From positions 63,241 through 127,240 of the forward strand of contig VXBM01000341.1 of the NCBI GenBank assembly GCA_013400155.1: 64,000 nucleotides of DNA, read 5' to 3'. Positions 12,576 to 23,800 of this stretch are shown here, in pieces. The notes beneath the pieces were generated by a model. The model had not been told where the DNA came from, made no database searches, and was given only the letters and a program-made list of their open reading frames with translations. Source of the stretch: Helopsaltes ochotensis (lineage: Eukaryota > Chordata > Aves > Passeriformes > Locustellidae). A program made the translations under genes and the position numbers. Position 1 is the first letter of the stretch, and every line of letters begins with the position of its first letter.

Positions 12576-13657
12576 GTTTGCTTTCCTTTAATATGCTGAA
12601 CTTAACATCTGATGTGTTTGTTACCTTCCTCCATGAGCCCAGATGTGCTGATATATGTGCCCTACCAATTCATTTACAGAAAAGATATTCTAGATTTTAG
12701 TATTGCATCAATTCAGAATAAAAATAAGATGAACCTACTTTACATCTCAGCAACTTCCTCCAAAACTTCCACAAAATTAAGATACATTTCTGTTCTTCAC
12801 ACGAACAGAAAGGAAACAGTTTGTCTTAAACAGATGTGGACCAGGAAAAAAAACTTTTTCATATCTGCCTCAAATGAAAAAGGCTGGAATTCGGTTTTAG
12901 ACAGCACAAATTGCTTTAAACACAGGCCTAATTAAAGTAAAGCTGTTACAATTACAAACACAATCTAAGAGGCTTCCTCGCAGCCTGTGCTCCAGTTTTG
13001 CCTGTCGTGTTTACCAGGGGCATCACCCCCTCGAGAAGGTTTCAGAGCCCACACAGACATCTAGTGGCAGGTGAAAACACTGCACGGTGGCACCGCCACC
13101 TGGCACAGCTCCACGGGGACCTGGAGCCATGGCAGGGGTGAGGTGAGCTAACTTTGGATGCTCCGACTATGGATGGGCAACCACCCAGGGAAAGATGTGC
13201 TCCCTCTGTGCCATCCCAGTAGTCATGGTGAGACAGCTGCTCTTGCGGCAACTCTGGCTTCCCAAATTTACATTATTACTGATTCTCTTCAATTAAATCA
13301 CAGCTCTTTTTGTCTTTCTGAGTATCTTTAAATGCCTCTCTCCTTGCAACTATTTTATTTTACTTAAAAACTGCAGAGGTTAATTATGTAGCATCATTTG
13401 AAAGGTTCTCTGAGCGTGGCTACGCACAATGCAGCTGACTGGAACACACCGGGGCAAGGAGATTTTACGGACAGCAAAACACACACGATGAGAAAGTGCA
13501 ATCAATAATAAATTCTAAATGGTTGGAGGAGGAATATGACTTGCTGACCAGTCCACATCAATCAATGGAAAGATGACTAAAACTTCAGTGGGGTTTGAGT
13601 CCCACATCTGCAAAGGAGATCAAGCGCCACAGCTCTGCACGGAGCTGCAGGAGCTCA

Positions 13658-13740
13658 GTGCCCTGATTCTGCTCTGTTACACCATTTTAAATCAAGCAGT
13701 ACTCAGTGGTGTCATAACCCTGTACATCTGTGTCAGACCC
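13658..13740. mobile_element. fold-back DNA-element fossil (amniote-wide short palindromic repeat)
   Basis: The left side reads gccctgattctgctctgtta and continues caccattttaaatc. The right side, gtacatctgtgtcagaccc, is a diverged inverted copy of the left end. This resembles an old short amniote palindromic repeat whose ends read ccctgattct and whose arms read ttacaccggtgtaaat. The class is recognised from memory; the inverted ends are visible but imperfect. Confidence 0.5.
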
Positions 13741-13974
13741 TGTGTTGCAAGGACAGACTTGATGCCAAGAATGCAAAACAGATGTTGCTTTCCTAATGTT
13801 TTCTTGTTGTCCTTTAAGTTGTTTTCATGGGGTTCTGTTTTCATTTTGGGGAGCAAAACAGGTCGACAGGACTTTTCAGAGGGCAGACTGGAGGAATGTT
13901 TCTCTATCTCCCTTTTTATTTTGTGTGCATGTGTGAATATGCAGAGGCTTTGAGCTACAACTGGGAAAAATTTC

Positions 13975-13993
13975 TTTTTTTTTTTTTTTTTTT
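13975..13993. repeat. T19 mononucleotide tract
   Basis: Nineteen T in a row followed by aagctt; simple homopolymer. Confidence 0.9.
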
Positions 13994-15916
13994 AAGCTTC
14001 ATTTGAGCTATGCTCAGTTCCCTTGGGGCAAAATGAAAGGTAGCTATTTGTGGATGGGAAAAAGGGCTTTTGTGAACAGCAAAACTGCATCACCAAACAG
14101 CATAAGAAAAAGATTTTTTGAAGTTATTTTTTTACTACTACTTTAAGAGGAAACAGGGATAAATATATCTTTTTTTGCATGTTGACTCATTAACAAATTT
14201 AGCAATAAACACCTTGCAATTAAGTCCGCTAGTTTACTGCTGTCCAGAAGTTTCTCAATACTCTTTGCACAGAAGGTTTTGGAAAACACAAAACTAAGAA
14301 ATGGTGAAGGCAAATCCCAACAGCTTGCTCAAGCAAATCTAGCCAAGGCTTAAACTCACTTCTGAACACTGAAATTCGAGATGCTGTATCAAATAAGCTC
14401 TTTTTCCCTGAAGAGAAGAAACTGGGTGTAGCTAACCTAGTGCATAATAGGTTTATTCTCATTCACAAAACAGGAATTACTTTATGGCCCCAAAGTAAAA
14501 CTAGCACAGAAATATACTGGCAGATTTGCTGCAGATGTGTGTTGTGACACGTATGCAGGGAATCTGCTATTAATCACATGCTAAGATTTTAATATTATGT
14601 AGGGTAATGCAGGCAATCATTATGGCGGAGGTTCTGGATGCATAACAGCTTAACCCACAAATGGGACTTTTAAATTTAACTCATTTGAGCTCACTCTCAC
14701 ACTGCACCAGTTGAATTCCCTGGTTCATCCCCCCACTCTCCACTACATACATTTATTTCAATATCTATTGTGCCTTTCTTTTTGTGCTTGTGCTCCGCTT
14801 CTTTTCTTGAGACGCATGACAGTTGTTGGGGAAAGTGCAGCTTTTCAATTCTCCCATTTGCTGGACTATGACAGGAATGTTCTTGTTAGAGGGGCTGTTT
14901 GTGAGACCCCCAAACACCTACCCAGCACAGGAAACAGTCTGGCTAAAATGCTGGAAAAGCCATTCTTCACCTGAATCCTTCAAAATTTGTGTCTGAACAT
15001 AACTAGAACCTATGTATCCGTACCCGGGCTAAGATTACTACGGACAATTATACCGTGGAAATGCATTATTCTGACAAAGCAATCAATCACGTTATTTCTC
15101 ACAATTTCAGTTCACCCCTAAAATTTTCCTTACCTCCAAAGCCAGCTGGATATTATATTACTGAAGCTGTTGAAAGGGTGTAACACTAACCATGAAGCCA
15201 AAGGCCACTAAAACTATGCAATGCATAAATTTTTATTGTTTGCTCAGCATTGAAATCTCATTAGGGCTCATAACTCATTGGCGCACTGCAAACATTTGCA
15301 TCTGCTGATCATGAGAACTTGGATGGAATGTACACCTTTGGCTAATTTACTTGCTATGTTTTTAGATGAGACTGTGTTGCTTTCTACTTTCTTTTAAAAA
15401 GTCCTTATGCAGTTGTAAGTCAAATGTCCACTTTTTAAACTGAATACATGAAAACTTTCATTTGCGGTTTCTCAAGGTTGTTCTGTTGCTGGCAATGTTC
15501 ACGATCATCATTTTATAAAAGCTTCATTTGACTTAGTATTCAGGGTAGTCACTGTTTGAAAACTGTGCCCCATAGAGCATTTCACTTCATTCATCCTTTC
15601 TGTTTTATGCAGCCACATTTTAATTAGATTAAAATTTGTCCTCCAATTAGCTTTCATTAAAGTTTATAGATTACAGGAAAAATCTCCACTGAGTTGTGCT
15701 TCAAAACTGTGCCTTAAGTTTAAAATGAAATAACTGTGCAAATGAAGCGATTATGAAGATTATTACTATGCAAAAAACATCAGTCGCTTCTTGGTTTACT
15801 CATATATTTAACTCTGTAATTCATTTTGCCAACTTCAATACCTCTGTGTTCTCCAGAGTAGTCATCATAATAATACCTTACAGTTACAGGATACCTTTCA
15901 TTACCAAGGATCCTTA
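13994..15916. other. intronic DNA without recognised gene
   Basis: AT-rich, with two short open frames (14229-14462 minus, 14711-14974 plus) that show no domain, no splice context and no codon pattern of interest. Confidence 0.4.
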
Positions 15917-16007
15917 GGGGCCTGATTCTGCATACCAGTATTCCTGTTGAAGTCCCTGAAACTATTTGAGCAAGTGCTCCTTGCTGCATGCGAACCAGAA
16001 CCCAAGT
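15917..16007. mobile_element. fold-back DNA-element fossil, second type
   Basis: The left end ggggcctgattctgcatacc and the right end tgcatgcgaaccagaaccc are inverted copies that agree at roughly two thirds of positions. Between them is a gttgaagtccctgaaactat core. This matches the form of an old amniote palindromic element with a central cccattgacttcaatggg-like core. The minus-strand open frame over 15780-16016 is a by-product. Confidence 0.5.
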
Positions 16008-16790
16008 ACAGGTCAAATCCTGCTTTCAGATACCCACGTAGCGTTACCGCTGATCTGCGCAGCTCGGAATGCAAACCAGATATGAACATTATGTAAAAAG
16101 TCCTTCTGGGTGAGCTGTGGCAGCTGTTTAATGGTGCATGGTTACAGGACTCACCTCTGTAAATGAGGGTGCGAGGACAGATACTTCCCCCCCCAGTTAA
16201 AATTGCAGAGAAAGCTGAGAATGTAATTATCCAAAGAGGAAGCAACACTGGGGCTGGGGCTCCATCTCTGCTGTCACTCACGTCTTCAGATGTGACATTG
16301 CCAAGTATCAGATGCCCAGTCACTAATACCTCCTGCACATGCAAATCTACTATGTGCTGAAGGCAATATAAAGTTTACAGTTCACCAGGCTTATCCTACA
16401 ACCAGACGTTTATTCTGGAGCAACCTCTTGGTGGAACACAAGGGACTCCATGTCAGAGCAGGGCACCACAGAAACGGATCCGTTTGCAGGAAATTCTCTC
16501 CCAATAGCAAGAGCTATAAATATATACATATAATTAAAAAAAAAAAGGGGGAGATATGCAGCCAACATCTTAAAACTAAAAATAGAGACACTTGGGTTAC
16601 AAAAACAGGGACCTGTCTTTGTCTAGCAATATATTTCTGATAGGAGGAACACAGTAGAAAACAACTACTTTACTACAAATGAAATGTAGTTCATTAGCAT
16701 GGGAGAATTATTTCAACAAACTGCAGGAGCGTAAAAAGCAGTTTTCCCTATTTTTCATGTGCTAATTGGTTGAACAACCACTAGCAAGTC

Positions 16791-16912
16791 TTCACAGCCC
16801 TGTGGTAACTAGTGTTATTCCCACTTAGCAGATGGCAAAAGTAATGTTTAAGGGAGTCAAAGGCTAGAGGGGAATTTATAGTTTAAATGCTCTGACTCAA
16901 GCCAAGACCATG
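16791..16912 (-). mobile_element. MIR-type SINE fossil (minus orientation)
   Basis: The run cacagccctgtggtaactag, then tgttattcccacttagcaga, then tggcaaaagtaatgtttaag, follows the reversed MIR core (ctcacaacaaccctgtgagg, tactattatccccattttac, agatg ...) in the right order and spacing. The distal atgctctgactcaagcc segment also fits. Highly diverged. Confidence 0.6.
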
Positions 16913-16919
16913 TTTCCAA

Positions 16920-19900
16920 GATGCAAAGCAAACAACAGCAAAACTAATTTTAGGAGTCATGCTCAAGTCTGTCCCTTCCTCCACCTGTACTCCTCCTCCT
17001 GGTGTTCAGTTCTGCCATCTAGTTACAGCATGCCAACCTCAGTTGTGCTGACTCAACAGCTTGTGGGTCCATGTGATGAATCAGATCAAGGAATTGATCC
17101 AGGATAAAAAAAGAAAGAGAAAAATGAGAAGGGTGGAGAGGTGAGGAGAGATATTTTGCACTAGATCAATTCAATCTGAAGACACTGACAGGAAAACAGA
17201 AGTGCCCATGTAAACAAGAAAGCAGCGGGATGCAGCACAGGGGCACGAGTGAGTATTTTTGTGGGCAGGAGACCCTGTTGTTGATGGTTTTGTACCACAG
17301 GACTGAGGTCCAAACCATTCTGAAATCATTCAATTTTTGTGTTTTAACTCCTTTATAGCTCTTCTTCTGTTTACCTCCCTTTGCCTGCTTTGCTCTGAGG
17401 AAGAGCATAGTTACTCCTCACTACCTTTCTCAACAAATTTGCACAAGGAAATTCAGAAGCTGCAAGTATTTGACTTTCCACAATCAAGACCTAGAACACC
17501 AAGTTTGCCTTCTCAGTTACACTGACTGTATTTCAGAAATACTGCTCCATTTCCTCAATAGAATTGCCATGTTTCATAAAATACAGACAAACTAGTCATG
17601 CTTTATGTCAAGGGAGCATTTACAAATAGTTTATAAAGGATTTAGATGATTAACCATATATTAAGACAGTTAATCAAATTTAAGAGGCTATTTTAGAATT
17701 CTACAGATCAAGCAGTTATTTATAATCCTTGTTATTGCTTTCTACGTTACATCCAACCCTAATGCACGCCATTAGAATATTCTGCTAACTCTTTATCAAT
17801 TTTTTGTGTTAGCAGAAAAAATCCAAACAAAAAAAACCCCAAATCCTATCGTAAGGAATAGGTTAAATAATTAGGACATTGAGACTCCTAGACTAAATGA
17901 ATCAGACCCAAGAATCAAATCCTTGGAGATAATTAGCCTCTGCCATGATTTAGATACTTCAAGGTCCTTAAAAATCTCAGCCCTCATCACTGTGCACATG
18001 GGATTTAGGCAATTTTAAAAAGCTGGCGAAGTGTCATCTGAAAAGGCACAAATGCTGCAGTAACTGCAACAGCTGAGGAACACATATTTTCTTCAAAAAA
18101 CCATCAGCATCATGACAGGCTGCTTAAAGCTTCAGTGCTTCATGCTGGTTGGGAAAGAAAAACAGACAATGGAAAACTTGAGGAATGTTAAATTTAACTG
18201 TTATCCTTACAAAATACAGTTCAGCTCAGTTAGAACAAAAAGAAAAGTTATTTCTTGTCATTTTATTCAGTCATTTGAAGCAGTGTCTTCTCTTTTTCAT
18301 AGTTTTCACTTGGTACTGGGCATATAGAATGTTTTTAAAGAAGAAATAACTACAACTACTTTTTATTGTGGTATGATTTATATAGTCAAAAAAAAATCTG
18401 TTCTGGAAGTATAGAGTATTTAGTGCTATTTTTGCCTAGGAATGGAAACTCGAACTGGAAATAGAGTCATTCATTCACACTTACGGGATGACATCCCGTT
18501 GACAGGCATGCAAACTTGGAAAGGTGCTACGCAGTCACTCTTAAAATACTACACTATATTTTTTTCCTTCTAAGCTTCAATTAAGGAAATGTTATAGAGG
18601 GATCAGTACTTTGTGAAGGCTAAGGGTTCATCATTTGCAAGAGATCCTCTTTCAGAAGTATAAAGACAGAAAAGTCGAGGTCCTAACTATTAAATAAACT
18701 GTTTTCACAACAGAAGTGGCACATTCAAGCCCCTCTGTAAAGAGGTGCTGTGCTGTCAGTAGTTCTGCTTGCTCACACTGATCTCAAAGAGCATTCCCCA
18801 GTCCCATCAGAAAGGTCACCAATCCTTCCTGCCAGGTAGTCCGTTAATTTGTCTTGTTTGTTTTTTGGTTTTTTTTTTTCTCAATTTGAGGAGAATAAAA
18901 ACCATAAAAGGTGTGAGAATACAGTTGAGGTAGATAAACTTAGAGATTCTAACAGAGCTGGAATGCTGTTGGTGCTAACAAGCCCTGAGCAAGTGATCCA
19001 TGTCTGGCATGCTCTGCCAAACAAACTGCAATTACAGAAGAACCAAAAATAAAACAAGCAACTTTAAACCTCCTGAACGTGTGAGCCTGGGCCTAAGAAT
19101 CATATTTGCACTTGCTCCCACAGGCTCGTGTCCAAAAGGCACACAAAACTGGAGGGACCGTTCTAATGGGAAGGAAGGAAGGAAAGTTTCCATTTGAGAC
19201 CTGGCATTTTGGAATGGCAGAAAGAGCAGCTGACCCCAGAGGCTCTTGCCCCTCAGTGTCAAATTCCTACAAGAGCAGCTCGTGGGACTTTGGCTGTATC
19301 ATACCTGAATCAAAACGTCAGGGCTCCAATCCACACCACAAGTCATGCTCTCTGAAATTGAGGTATATAATCCTCTTGGCTTTGCTTTCTGTTGGGTTTT
19401 CCACCCTTTTGCATGCCTGTGCAGTGCCAATTGACATGTGCTTCCCTTTTTTGTCTTACAGAGAAAACCTCAGCTAGGCCCAAATTTTAATGATTTAAAA
19501 TGATGCGCTCTGTAACTTCCTTTGCACCACCTTCCTTGTTTTCTGCTGGTTCTAAAAAAACCCTTTGACCCGCTCATAAGAACACCATTTCTGTTTCTGT
19601 CATCCCAAATTAACAAATGAATGAGGAGAGGGAAACTCCCCTGTCACTCCAAACCTTCACCCTTCAAGTCCCCCTGCCTCATTGCAGCCCTGGTGCTCTA
19701 CAATAAAGGGAGCATTAATGAGCTGAAATTTCCATGGGACATCAGCACTTACTTAAATGATACTCCGAATTGTGGGCTAACTGGCAGTGGGCAAGAGCAG
19801 GTATTTACTTCGTGCAGTCTCTTAGGATACAATGGATTTATGGCCGTCAATTCTGAACAACACCACTATTGTCTCTTCACATTCTCTCTGCCTCCATTAT

Positions 19901-20575
19901 TCATTTGTGTTGATTTTGATTGATGAAGACACTTTAAAAAAGGAGGGGAAGAATGAGGAGGGGGAGAGGAATACTTCAACTGTTTGGTTTCTAATTCCTG
20001 TAAATCTACAGTTCATACTGCGAGAGTACCACTCCAAAGAAATGTCAATGCTCATATTTTGGTAAGGAGTTTTCCCTTTTACCAGGCTCTCTTCTTTTTG
20101 AAGGAAGTGGGGTGCAGTGCTTCCGTGACATACCTAATCACCACAGGGGTGGCACATCACACTTCAATCAGCCAAGAAAATCAATGTTGGTTTTTTTAAT
20201 GAGAAAGTATTAAGACTTCTGCAAAACCTCTTTTGCATATTTACTTCCTATGCCACAGCTAATTAAGTTTTAGAGCTGGATTGATATGTCAAAAATTACT
20301 CGGACTACAGAGTTGAACTCAAGAAGAGTAGATAAAATTTCTTCATTCAAAGTGAATGCATCTGCTAGAAATCTGACTGTGTGGAAGTCATAAAGAAAAA
20401 GCCCAGTTTTGGCTTGCTTGCTTCCAAATATATGATATTTACTGACCTCTCATTAAAATATCCTGACAGAATACAGATTATGAACCACCCGATACATTTC
20501 TTTCCATGGGAGGCAGCGTCTGGGGCCTGGGGGTAAAGAGATTCCTGAGAACCGTTTAAATTCAGTTCACTTCTC
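16920..20575. other. intronic DNA without recognised gene
   Basis: AT-rich sequence with short chance frames only. It contains the perfect palindrome at 18483-18499. Positions 19620-19920 are of mixed composition with a 100-codon plus-strand frame lacking any recognisable motif. Confidence 0.4.
18483..18499. repeat. perfect 17-bp palindrome (8-bp arms, 1-bp spacer)
   Basis: acgggatg, then a, then catcccgt: the two arms are exact reverse complements. The spacing would suit a dimeric DNA-binding protein or a very tight hairpin. No protein can be assigned. Confidence 0.75.
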
Positions 20576-20640
20576 TCAAAGTTTTAAATGAGCTTCTGAG
20601 CAAGCACTACAAACTTGCCAGGCTCTCTGCTTACTTACAG

Positions 20641-20719
20641 AAAAGAGAAGAAAGAAGGAAAGAAGAAAAGAAGGAAAGAAAGAGAAAGAAAGAAAGAGAG
20701 AAGAGAGAGAGAGAGAGAG

Positions 20720-20786
<67 letters not shown>

Positions 20787-20808
20787 AAAGAAAGAAAGAG
20801 AGAGACAG
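20641..20808. repeat. (GAAA)n/(GA)n purine microsatellite
   Basis: About 165 bases with only A and G on the plus strand: irregular gaagaaagg-type repeats, then (GA)n at about 20702-20721, then pure (GAAA)n for about 65 bases. A polypurine tract with mirror symmetry of this length can form intramolecular triplex DNA and is expected to be length-polymorphic. Long Lys/Glu/Arg and Leu/Ser/Phe open frames over it are artefacts. Confidence 0.95.
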
Positions 20809-20809
20809 A

Positions 20810-23800
20810 TACATTCACCATATGTTTGCATCTCTCCTGTTCAGAGATCTGCCCCAGCACATGCTGACTGCAACATTCAATGGACTGCTTGTAGCCAAGG
20901 GAAGCCAAGTACCCTTCTCAATATTTGGCCACAGGATTTCCTTACTAGTTCCACCCCTTTTTGCGCTTTAAATAGTATGAGCTATAATAACGCAAGAGAA
21001 GTAGTGAAAAAAAAAAGGACAGATAATTTTTTAATAAACTGGCATCAGATGTCATAGTCACCAACACACTCAAAAATCAACCTCTATTAAAATTTTGGTG
21101 TCTAAAATGTTGGTGTTTTAAAATGACTGCAGGCTCAGGAAGAAAGCTTTGTTGTTTCCTATTATCTCTGAAAATGTGGGCTTAGAAACATTACTTATAA
21201 AAAAGAAAACTTGACTTCCAAGAAGAAATAGGTGAAGGGAGGAAGAGTCTGTGGAACTGCTGAATACACAAAAGCTTGCTGCTTGACCACTCGGTTCGTT
21301 TTACAAAGCATAATTACATCTGTCTTTTTATAATATTATGTGGTTCATATTATTACTTTCTGTACCATCTTTCAAGTTTCCAGGGAGTAGGCTGCTACTA
21401 ACTGGTGGTAGGAAGAAACTAATTCTAATTATTCAGTATTTCTGCAGCTCCCTGAGAGGGATACAAGATGTGCGCAAATCATCCGGTTCAGTTTTTGAAA
21501 CTCCCGTCTTCACAATTTTGACTTTTCAAAATGATCTGCTCTTAATATAACATGAGTTGTCAAAGGCTGTCAAATAAACGATAAAACTCTCAGGAAATAA
21601 ACATCTCTCCCCTAGTAGGTTTGTATATATGTCTGCAAAAGTAAAGAATTCTAAAAGTAAATAAACACATGGGAGGATTAGAGAAGCAATAAACAAAAGC
21701 ATTTCCTCATTTTGAATTTAAGAAAATAGGAGCCTCTTTCCAACCATTGCCAGGAAATACTAATGCACAGAGGTGAAATTTGTACTAGCTAAAATATTAT
21801 TTCATGCTAGGGCATATGGACATGCATTCACGTATACATGCACACATTGCACATATATCCCAAACCAAAATTTAAATCAGGTTTCTACTGAGCCTTGATG
21901 GATTGATGGGCAGAGGATTTTAATACCTTTTTAGACCAACACAGGGACTCCTTGCTGCAAGATGATAAAGACAACCTTTTAGTCCTAATGAAGGAGTTTA
22001 CAGGATTCCTAATCCCTGCACCCCACCTCACTTCTCCCGCAGTCCTGCTGAAAGCTTTAGAACAGTCCCCAGCACTAACATGGTACAGAGCCTGTTGAAC
22101 ATGCTGATCTGCTCATGATTACTCTTTGCCACTGTAAAACAATCTAACTCCTCAAGTGAATGGAGTCTGTAGCAACAATGGTGTTATTGACTTGTTGCTC
22201 CAGCTCTATTTAGTTATTACCCTCGAGGCCACAATCAATAGACTTTGCACCAAGTCAGCCTAATAAATCCCAGGCTTTCACTGGAGCTTTGCCAGGAACT
22301 GCTAGAAAATCTATGGCAGTCAAACACTTAGAGTATGAATAACACAGAAAGCTGTACTGACAGCTGTATAAATTAATTAACAAGGAATGTTCTTACTCTT
22401 TTAAGAAGATCATAATGCACGTTTACCATGATTTAAGGAGTCACAGGTAGAACAACAGAAAAATTACCTTTGTGCTTTCATTTAAAATAAAAATCAAACA
22501 TGATTAAAACAAAACAGCTTCAGACTACTTTTTCCTCCCACTGGACATGCAAAAGTCTGCATCTGCATTACTGCTGTGGCCATTTAATTATTCCAAGTTT
22601 GATTTAAAAAGGAACTGAGCCCAGCAGCCACTGCCCACTCAGTGCAAATGGTGCTGGCATTTTCACCGGATGAACGTTGACTGCTGCGTGCCGGTATCTG
22701 CAAAGGGGACTTAAATCGCGCTTGTAATGCAGCAATTAAAACAGAAACAAAAGGAAGGGGGAAAACAGTCGTTCAAGGAGTAAGAGGTTGGTCACTTGTG
22801 AATTCCAGGTTCTTTCAGTTCCTCCTGTAATAAGCAAATATTCTGCAGACTCAGCTGCGAGGCGCCTGATCGCAGTGTCCGGAGACGCACTGAACCCACT
22901 GTGGCAAGAGCTCGGTGCCAGCCCCGGAACAAAAGAACCTCCTTTTTGCACGTTGAAAACAAATGTAACAGATCAATAGGCTCTTACAACTGATTAGTTG
23001 TCCCAGTGGTACTTTCTGGGAGCATTCAGCTTTCCTAATGAGGGTCACTGCTTTGCTGGGAAGTGAGGAGGGGCTTGGGCACCTGCCAGGCTGGCTCCCC
23101 ACCACTGGAGGTGGGCACAACCTGGGGAGGAGACCGATGTTTGAGACCGAGTTTGACTTTTAGGGAAGTGAAGGAAGGCTTGGGCAACAAGGCAGAACTA
23201 AGCCATGCTGTTAGCATGGGAAATATGAACGAAATCTGTCCTGGGCCTGGGCAGAAGGCTCATGAGACTGATCTCATGAGCGAGGTGAGGGAGGTCAGCC
23301 CAACCTGTCCCATCTGAGGAGGGGGTAGCAAGCAGATGTGGGGGGCAAAGACACTTTCGAGTGGAAAAGAACGTTTGACCATGCTCTAAGGTATCTTTCA
23401 CCATCCACAACCAAGAACAGACTTCAAGCAACCCTGAGAAGCGAACAGAAAGCCTCCTGGCTTTCAATAATGAATGCTCATTTTGCTCCTTTTGGGCTTT
23501 AGGGGCTCTTAAGAACCTCACTGGAGGCAAGGGGAAATTGCTTTTTTCTTCATTTGGATGAGCAGATTCTCAGGAATCAACAAGGTAAAACACACTAAGC
23601 ATTAGCTCGTCCTGGGATACTTGGTTTATCCATAATTTCTAAAAGAAGGAAAATCCTGGTTATTTAACTTAATAAAGAAGGGGGTCACGTTTAGATCCCA
23701 GCCCACAGGAAAGGACATGTGAATGCTGGAATGGTTATATTCTGAACATACTCTCACCCTGAAGATGGACAACCTCACCCTGAATGGTCGGTCACCATAG

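Noticed and set aside
20576..20971. Frames of 66-118 codons with Lys/Glu/Arg or Leu/Ser/Phe repeats
   Set aside because: Translation of the purine microsatellite.
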